DNA from: an uncultured Verrucomicrobia subdivision 3 bacterium
GTDB taxonomy: Bacteria > Verrucomicrobiota > Verrucomicrobiia > Limisphaerales > UBA8199
DNA length: 40,200 nucleotides
Direction of reading: 5' to 3'
Assembly: GCA_903913865.1 (NCBI GenBank)
Contig: CAIWMU010000009.1
Span: 1-40,200 of the forward strand
The notes beneath the pieces were generated by a model. It was not told where the DNA came from and did not search any database. It was given only the letters and a program-made list of their open reading frames with translations. Each line of letters opens with the position of its first letter. Within the stretch, counting starts at the first letter, position 1. This document shows, piece after piece, positions 35,476 through 40,200 of this stretch. Made by a program: the position numbers and the translations under genes.

Positions 35476-38400
35476 ATGCACTATTGGCGCGCGATTGCTT
35501 TGGCCGTTTGGGTTTTATGTTTCACGATGCCTGCGGGGGCGTATCAAGGCCATCTGGTGGTTGAGGGGCCGATTACCCTGGCCCTGGGGGGGATTCCCAC
35601 GGTGAAGGAGCTGGCTGCGGTCCAGAGGGTGGGGGTCACCCTCACGAACAGTGGCGCCGCAGAGATCCGGGTGCGATTGAAGCTCTCCGGCCTGGTGGAT
35701 CCCTGCCGGGCGCGGGGCGGGGGGGAGCGGGAGATCACGGTTCCTGCGCACGGGTTTGCCGAGTCGGAATTTCAATTCACGGTGGGGGCAGGGGCATTCC
35801 AGGCCGCCTACCCGGTGCATGTCCTTGCGGAGTGGGATGGGGGTGGCCGCAAAGCCCACGCGATCCGGATCTTCGAGGTTGCCCCGGCGGGCAAGGCGGC
35901 CACTGCGCCGGTGGCTACAGTGATCGAGGTTCCCTCCACCGGAGGGAGCCCGCTGGCCGGGGTGTCCCCCTGGCGTGCGGCCTGGGGGTTGGCGGGGAAG
36001 GACCTGCACGCGCTGCCGCCGGGCTGGGAGGGGAGCGACCCTGAATCCCTTGCTTTTTTTCAGCGGAACGAGATGGCGCGGGGCCAGACCAGGCAGTGCC
36101 TCAATGTGCATCCCCCCTACAAGACCGGGACCGGCCCGCTCTTTCTGGAATATCGCATCCATCTGCCAAAGGGATTGCCCTCCGTGTTCCGGTTTTACAA
36201 CGCGATCCGGGATGTGTTTCCACCGGAGCCGCCCAGTGATGGCGTCACCTTCCGGGTCTGGGTGGGGGATGAGAAGGTGTTTGAGCGTCATACCGCCTCG
36301 ACCGTCTGGGTGCCGGGGGAGGCGGACCTTTCCCGCTGGGCAGGCCAGACGATTTCATTGCGGCTGGAGACGCATCCCGGGCCGAAGCTGGATCCCACAT
36401 GCGACTCCTCCTACTGGGGGGATCCGGTGGTGCTGGCAGGAAAGCCGCCGGTGGTGCTGGGGGAGGGGGCTGTGGCGGCGAATATCGGAAGGGCCCGGGA
36501 GGCGGTTCTTTCCGGGCGGGAGAGCACCGGAATTCATCTGCTGGCGCTGGCGGACGGGATGAGGGCGGCTGTGGTGCCGGGCCCGAACGGGCTGGCCGAT
36601 TCGGTGGTCGCCTTTGGCTCTGGAAAAGGGGCGGTGGCGATGCGCGGCTTCACCATCGCGCTGGAGGGGCAGAATTTTGGAGGGTGGGAATCGGGGATCC
36701 AACTGGAGAAACTCGACGTGGAAAGGAAGGGGGACCGGCTGGTGCTGCGCCACCGGTTGAGGCTGCAGCGGATGTTCAGGAAGGACGGGCGCCCGGTTCC
36801 AACTGAAACGGCTTCGGTCCTGCTCACCGCCACCTTCCGCGTGGATGGGCCCGGGTTGCGGCTGGCTGTTGAATCGGACGCACGCCTCACGGATCTTGCC
36901 CTGGGACCGGCTGACGCGGAGGCCGACCGCGTCTATTACGGGCATGGCTATGTGATCGAGAAGCCGGGCCGGTTCAGGGCCAATGGCGGCGGGCACGACC
37001 TTTCCACCAGCCATGTGGGATGTGATTTTCCCGGTGGCGTTTCCCTGCTGCAGGCCTGCGACACACCTCCCGATTTCCTCCTCGTGGATCCGGGTGAGCG
37101 GATTTACTCGTTGCACACCCACCCGGATGCGACGCTGACCTTCCTTCCCGGCCACGGGAATGCGATCGATTGCGCCTTGAAATACAGGGCCCTTTATGAC
37201 AAGAAACCGGCTCCTGCTGTTGCGCGGAAGGCGGGTCGGTTCGTGTTCGACATCTGGGCCGGCACCTATGCTGATGATGAGCGGCTGCTGCGGCGCTGCT
37301 TCGATTACGGCCTGACCAACTCGATGGTGCTGATGCACGCCTGGCAGCGCTGGGGCTATGACGACCGCCTGCCGGACGTCTTCCCCCCGATGCCCCAGCT
37401 TGGGACTGTGGAGACGATGCGGCATCTGGGTGAGACCTGCACCGGGGCGGGGGTTCTCTGGGGGTTGCATGAGAATTACATCGATTTCTATCCGGATGCC
37501 GAGGGGTTCAGCTATGACGCCATCACCTTCGATCCCCGTGGGCAGCCGGACAAAGGCTGGCTGAACGAATGGGCCGAGGCCCAGGCCTACAAGTTCCGTC
37601 CGGACCGTTTCCAGCCCTATCTCAGGCGCAACCTCGGGCTGATCGCCCCGGCGCTCAAGCCGACCGCCTCGTTTGTGGATGTCTGGACCTCCATGAACGC
37701 TTTTGACTACCACGACCGTGAGGGGCGCTGGCATTCCAAAATGGAGACCCTCCGCTGCTGGGGGCAGGCGTTTGATGACATCCGTCGCGCCTTTGCGGGA
37801 GGCCCGACCACGAGCGAGGCGGGCAGCGACCAGTTGATCGGCCACCTGGATGGCGCGGACTGCCAGTTGATGCGGCTCACCCCGGAGGGAGGCCGGTTCA
37901 GCAACCGGGTGCCCTGCGCCGATTGGGAGGAGGTGCCCTGGTTTGATGCCGTGAACCACACCCGGTTCAGCCTGCACGGCGTCGGCTATTCGGACCGCTA
38001 CCAGGGCGGGCGCTCGCGGGAAAATCACGGTATCGAGAGCGATGATTACCTGAGCGCGGAAATGCTCACCGGACACGCGCTTATGATCGACCATCCCGCG
38101 ATGATCCGCGGGGCGGTGCGAAAATACTGGCTGGCCCAGCCGATTGCCGAAAAACTTGCCAGGGACGAGATCGCTTCCATTCGCCACTTTGAGGGGGACC
38201 TGCACCGGATTACCGTGAACTGGGTCTCCGGCGCGGCGGTTCATGTGAACCGGGGATCAAACGACTGGGTCGTGGGGGGGCATGTGCTTCCGCAGTTTGG
38301 ATACCACGCGCAGGCGGGCGGGGTTGAATCCAGCGTCGAACGGATGTCGGGCGAGACGGTGGAACGTTCCGTTGCCGGGAACATTCTGTATGCGAACGGC

Positions 38401-39168
38401 CGTGGATTCCGGCCGGAAACCGTGGCTGCCAGTCCGGTCGTGGAGCGGGTTGAGCCGCTGGGAGGGCGGAACTTCCGCCTGATCCTTCGATGGCACGCCG
38501 CGCAGGCTGCGCAAAAAGATCTGTGCATTTTTGAACATTTCAACCGCAGCACTCTGGGAAGATACAAGGATACAGAGTTTTACAGCGGCGGCTATCCGGA
38601 GCTTCCCACGAGCCAGTGGTCGGGGGACGTGGTGACCGGGACCAACTGGACGGTGCATATCCCCGAGGGTTACCCTGCGGGCGATTACGATATCCTGTGT
38701 GGAATGTATGATGCGAAGGCGGGTGGCATCCGCTACCGGCTGGTCGGGGATGAACGGGATGGGCGGCGGTATCTGCTCGGGGTTCTCCATGTCGAGGAAT
38801 CGGGAGGGGGTGCGGGCGATCCGGTGCGGATCAGCTTCATCAAGCCGTCCCGGCCCGCTGCCGTGGCAGAAGTGCCCCGGGCGGCGGCACGGGTGGACTT
38901 TGGCTGGGTGGAGACCACCGGCGGGTTGAGGGCGATCCGGGCCCGCGACCACCTGCTCATTGTTCCACTGCCGGATCAGGACCCGTTTGAACTTGCCCTG
39001 AATCTCTCCCGGTGCGCGGGACCCCGCGCCACGCAGCGGGGATTGAGTGCCGTGGCGGCCGACGGCAAAATCCTGCGGCCTGTTCCCTGCCGGGCGGAGG
39101 GCGGAACCGTGCGGTTTTCAACGGAACGCGGGGATTTTGGCTACCGGCTTGAGCTGGGCGGGGATTGA
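35476..39168 (+). CDS. Large secreted GH101-like glycosidase
   Basis: A 1230-residue exported protein with a signal peptide (MHYWRAIALAVWVLCFTMPAGA). A beta-rich N-terminal region leads to a galactose-binding-like jelly roll (about 160-320, ending in a DLSRWAGQTISLRLE and SSYWGDPVVLAG pattern). A long beta-rich region follows. The catalytic TIM-barrel-like part spans about 585-900 (starts FDIWAGTYADDERLL). VDVW with D735 and TSEAGSD with E781 resemble the nucleophile (VDVW) and acid (TTEWG) of GH101 endo-alpha-N-acetylgalactosaminidases. The C-terminus is Ig-like. The link to GH101/DUF5696 is by motif from memory. GGAGGT lies 13 nt upstream of ATG 35476. Monocistronic; 28-bp convergent overlap with the next gene. 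Confidence 0.7.
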   Translation: MHYWRAIALAVWVLCFTMPAGAYQGHLVVEGPITLALGGIPTVKELAAVQRVGVTLTNSGAAEIRVRLKLSGLVDPCRARGGGEREITVPAHGFAESEFQFTVGAGAFQAAYPVHVLAEWDGGGRKAHAIRIFEVAPAGKAATAPVATVIEVPSTGGSPLAGVSPWRAAWGLAGKDLHALPPGWEGSDPESLAFFQRNEMARGQTRQCLNVHPPYKTGTGPLFLEYRIHLPKGLPSVFRFYNAIRDVFPPEPPSDGVTFRVWVGDEKVFERHTASTVWVPGEADLSRWAGQTISLRLETHPGPKLDPTCDSSYWGDPVVLAGKPPVVLGEGAVAANIGRAREAVLSGRESTGIHLLALADGMRAAVVPGPNGLADSVVAFGSGKGAVAMRGFTIALEGQNFGGWESGIQLEKLDVERKGDRLVLRHRLRLQRMFRKDGRPVPTETASVLLTATFRVDGPGLRLAVESDARLTDLALGPADAEADRVYYGHGYVIEKPGRFRANGGGHDLSTSHVGCDFPGGVSLLQACDTPPDFLLVDPGERIYSLHTHPDATLTFLPGHGNAIDCALKYRALYDKKPAPAVARKAGRFVFDIWAGTYADDERLLRRCFDYGLTNSMVLMHAWQRWGYDDRLPDVFPPMPQLGTVETMRHLGETCTGAGVLWGLHENYIDFYPDAEGFSYDAITFDPRGQPDKGWLNEWAEAQAYKFRPDRFQPYLRRNLGLIAPALKPTASFVDVWTSMNAFDYHDREGRWHSKMETLRCWGQAFDDIRRAFAGGPTTSEAGSDQLIGHLDGADCQLMRLTPEGGRFSNRVPCADWEEVPWFDAVNHTRFSLHGVGYSDRYQGGRSRENHGIESDDYLSAEMLTGHALMIDHPAMIRGAVRKYWLAQPIAEKLARDEIASIRHFEGDLHRITVNWVSGAAVHVNRGSNDWVVGGHVLPQFGYHAQAGGVESSVERMSGETVERSVAGNILYANGRGFRPETVAASPVVERVEPLGGRNFRLILRWHAAQAAQKDLCIFEHFNRSTLGRYKDTEFYSGGYPELPTSQWSGDVVTGTNWTVHIPEGYPAGDYDILCGMYDAKAGGIRYRLVGDERDGRRYLLGVLHVEESGGGAGDPVRISFIKPSRPAAVAEVPRAAARVDFGWVETTGGLRAIRARDHLLIVPLPDQDPFELALNLSRCAGPRATQRGLSAVAADGKILRPVPCRAEGGTVRFSTERGDFGYRLELGGD

Positions 39169-39554
39169 TCCTGACCGCCGGCCAATTGGTGGCGGCGCCG
39201 GGCCGTCCACCAGTAGGTGCGGTCAAAGAGGCTCCGAATGCCGGGGATGATGGAGACCAGGTAAAAGGGAAAAAGCGGGGTGTCGTGGCGCATCAATTCA
39301 CGAACGGCCCCGGGGCCCTGGAATGTTGTTCCATCCGGCCGCACCAGGGTGATGCCCCGGAGCAGTTCAGCCCGGGCAAGGGGTGTCAGCCGCCGGACTT
39401 CGGGGGATTGCAGCGGGAGGGCGGTCACCCCCGTTCGGCGCAGGGTGCCAGCCAGTCGCGAGACCCACTTCCTGCAAAAGGGGCACTCGCCGTCATGGAG
39501 CAACCATCCCTTTTCGGGAGGGTTGATTTCGCCCGGATTTCCGTCTGCGTTCAT
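39141..39554 (-). CDS. DCC family (DUF393) thiol-disulfide-like protein
   Basis: A 137-residue protein with the family N-terminal motif LLHDGECPFCRKWV (Asp-Gly-x-Cys-x-x-Cys), followed by PLQSPEVRRL and the typical FPFYLVSIIPGIRSLFDRTYWWTARRR C-terminal helix. The DCC family is thought to be a thioredoxin-like redox group, but no substrate is known. Its end overlaps the glycosidase-like gene by 28 bp on the opposite strand. Confidence 0.85.
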   Translation of the reverse strand: MNADGNPGEINPPEKGWLLHDGECPFCRKWVSRLAGTLRRTGVTALPLQSPEVRRLTPLARAELLRGITLVRPDGTTFQGPGAVRELMRHDTPLFPFYLVSIIPGIRSLFDRTYWWTARRRHQLAGGQDQSPPSSSR

Positions 39555-39679
39555 GGTTGGCTGTGCTGCATTCCGACGGATTCAACCATGGATCGATCCC
39601 CCGTGTCCATGCAGGGTTGAGTGAAAAGTCACCGGGTGAGGGGTTCCACCCTAAGGTTGCTTAAAGAAATAGACTCCGG

Positions 39680-39700
39680 GTGCCCCAACCGGGTTTGGAG
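39680..39700. repeat. 21-bp direct repeat, copy 1
   Basis: Core TGCCCCAACCGGGTTTGGAG; identical to 40180-40200, exactly 500 bp away. It sits inside a GACTCC (39672-39677) / GGAGTC (39697-39702) inverted repeat and contains the near-palindrome CCAACCGGGTTTGG. No gene is visible from 39555 to the end of the window. Confidence 0.7.
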
Positions 39701-39834
39701 TCATCATGATTCCGGGTGACCGTTTTGGAACCGACACTTCATCCCATCAAAGGAACCCGATCCCATTCCACCCTTGTTTTTCGCACCCCCGGCGGGCACC
39801 AAACCGCTCAAAACCGGGACCCGGGAAAAGATCT

Positions 39835-39900
39835 CGCGCAGAGACGCTGAGACGCGGAGAAAAGGGATTCGGGCTCTCCGCGCCTCCGCGTCTCCGCGCG
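39835..39900. repeat. 25-bp inverted repeat of GAGACGCGGAG type
   Basis: Left arm 39835-39859 and right arm 39876-39900 are reverse complements in 22 of 25 positions, separated by 16 nt. Both arms are built of short GAGACGC / GACGCGGAG units, so it can form a long GC-rich hairpin. No gene covers it. Confidence 0.75.
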
Positions 39901-40089
39901 ATAACTTCCCTTCGGCGGGTGTCGCACCGGGAGGGCTCGGTTTATCCGTGTGAGGCGATGAATTGCCATCGCAAATCCTTGTGGTTAAATGGGTTCACGT
40001 CGTTTACAACAAACGCCATTCCGTCGTGATACGCTGACCCGTCCCCCTTTTCCCCCCTCCGGGAATCCCAAGGGGATTCTGCCATAAAG

Positions 40090-40163
40090 CCCGGGGTTAC
40101 GCCGTCCGCGGCGTTACCCCGGGTATGGTCGGGAAGTGCGCCACAACCCCGAAGGTGGTTGTG
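40090..40163. repeat. Palindromic repeat modules at the right end
   Basis: A 15-bp stem with one mismatch (CCCGGGGTTACGCCG at 40090-40104; CGGCGTTACCCCGGG at 40109-40123) is followed by CACAACC (40142-40148) pairing with GGTTGTG (40157-40163). The architecture is like that of the left-end cluster at 231-442. The repeat continues to the window edge. Confidence 0.65.
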
Positions 40164-40179
40164 CCGATGGCTCGAACCA

Positions 40180-40200
40180 GTGCCCCAACCGGGTTTGGAG
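40180..40200. repeat. 21-bp direct repeat, copy 2 (reaches window edge)
   Basis: Identical to 39680-39700. The repeat may continue beyond the window, so its true length is unknown. Confidence 0.7.

Noticed and set aside
36355-38244. 629-residue minus-strand open frame within the GH101-like gene
   Set aside because: The plus-strand frame has a signal peptide and domain motifs; the antisense frame has neither.

Overview
The window looks like chromosomal DNA of a member of the Verrucomicrobiota or a close PVC relative. This is inferred from gene content and was not checked against any database. The supporting features are a DUF1549/DUF1553 + DUF1501 + PPC-domain secreted trio, a formylglycine-type sulfatase, a TIGR03790-type protein, a small glycine-rich RRM protein, a very large secreted glycosidase-like protein, lpxB (a diderm with lipid A), high GC, and short palindromic intergenic repeats at both ends of the window.

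Layout. 1-592: no gene; a strong terminator for something left of the window, then palindromic repeat modules. 593-3021 (+): AraC regulator and an MtaB-type methanol:corrinoid methyltransferase. 3024-8412 (-): secreted-protein operon (DUF1549/1553, DUF1501, PPC). 8637-12486 (+): recG, an amidohydrolase and a cupin protein. 12530-14266 (-): sulfatase. 14687-15034 (+): RRM protein with a clear terminator. 15150-21897 (-): YIP1 membrane protein, MacA-like adaptor, MacB-like ATPase, two FtsX-type permeases, rsmH. 22069-22884 (+): TatD hydrolase, overlapping tail to tail with tcdA. 22844-26270 (-): MBL-fold hydrolase, TIGR03790 protein, tcdA. 26370-29612 (+): histidine kinase, NtrC-type sigma-54 activator, C4 zinc-ribbon protein, PTS EIIA. 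29593-32586 (-): Gfo/Idh oxidoreductase, lpxB, rex. 32668-34316 (+): plsY and gpsA, overlapping by ATGA. 34333-35352 (-): nadA. 35476-39168 (+): 1230-residue GH101-like secreted protein. 39141-39554 (-): DCC-family protein. 39555-40200: repeats only.

How genes work together. plsY and gpsA supply and acylate glycerol-3-phosphate for membrane lipids. lpxB and its neighbouring dehydrogenase belong to lipid A synthesis. The sulfatase and the glycosidase-like protein suggest use of sulfated or amino-sugar glycans. The kinase, NtrC-type activator, zinc-ribbon and EIIA genes lie in a row. A sequence resembling a -24/-12 promoter sits in front of the last two, with four TGCAC/GTGCA half-sites upstream of it. 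This is the best candidate in the window for an undescribed regulatory module. The second notable item is an mtaB gene with no corrinoid protein or MtaA partner in the window.
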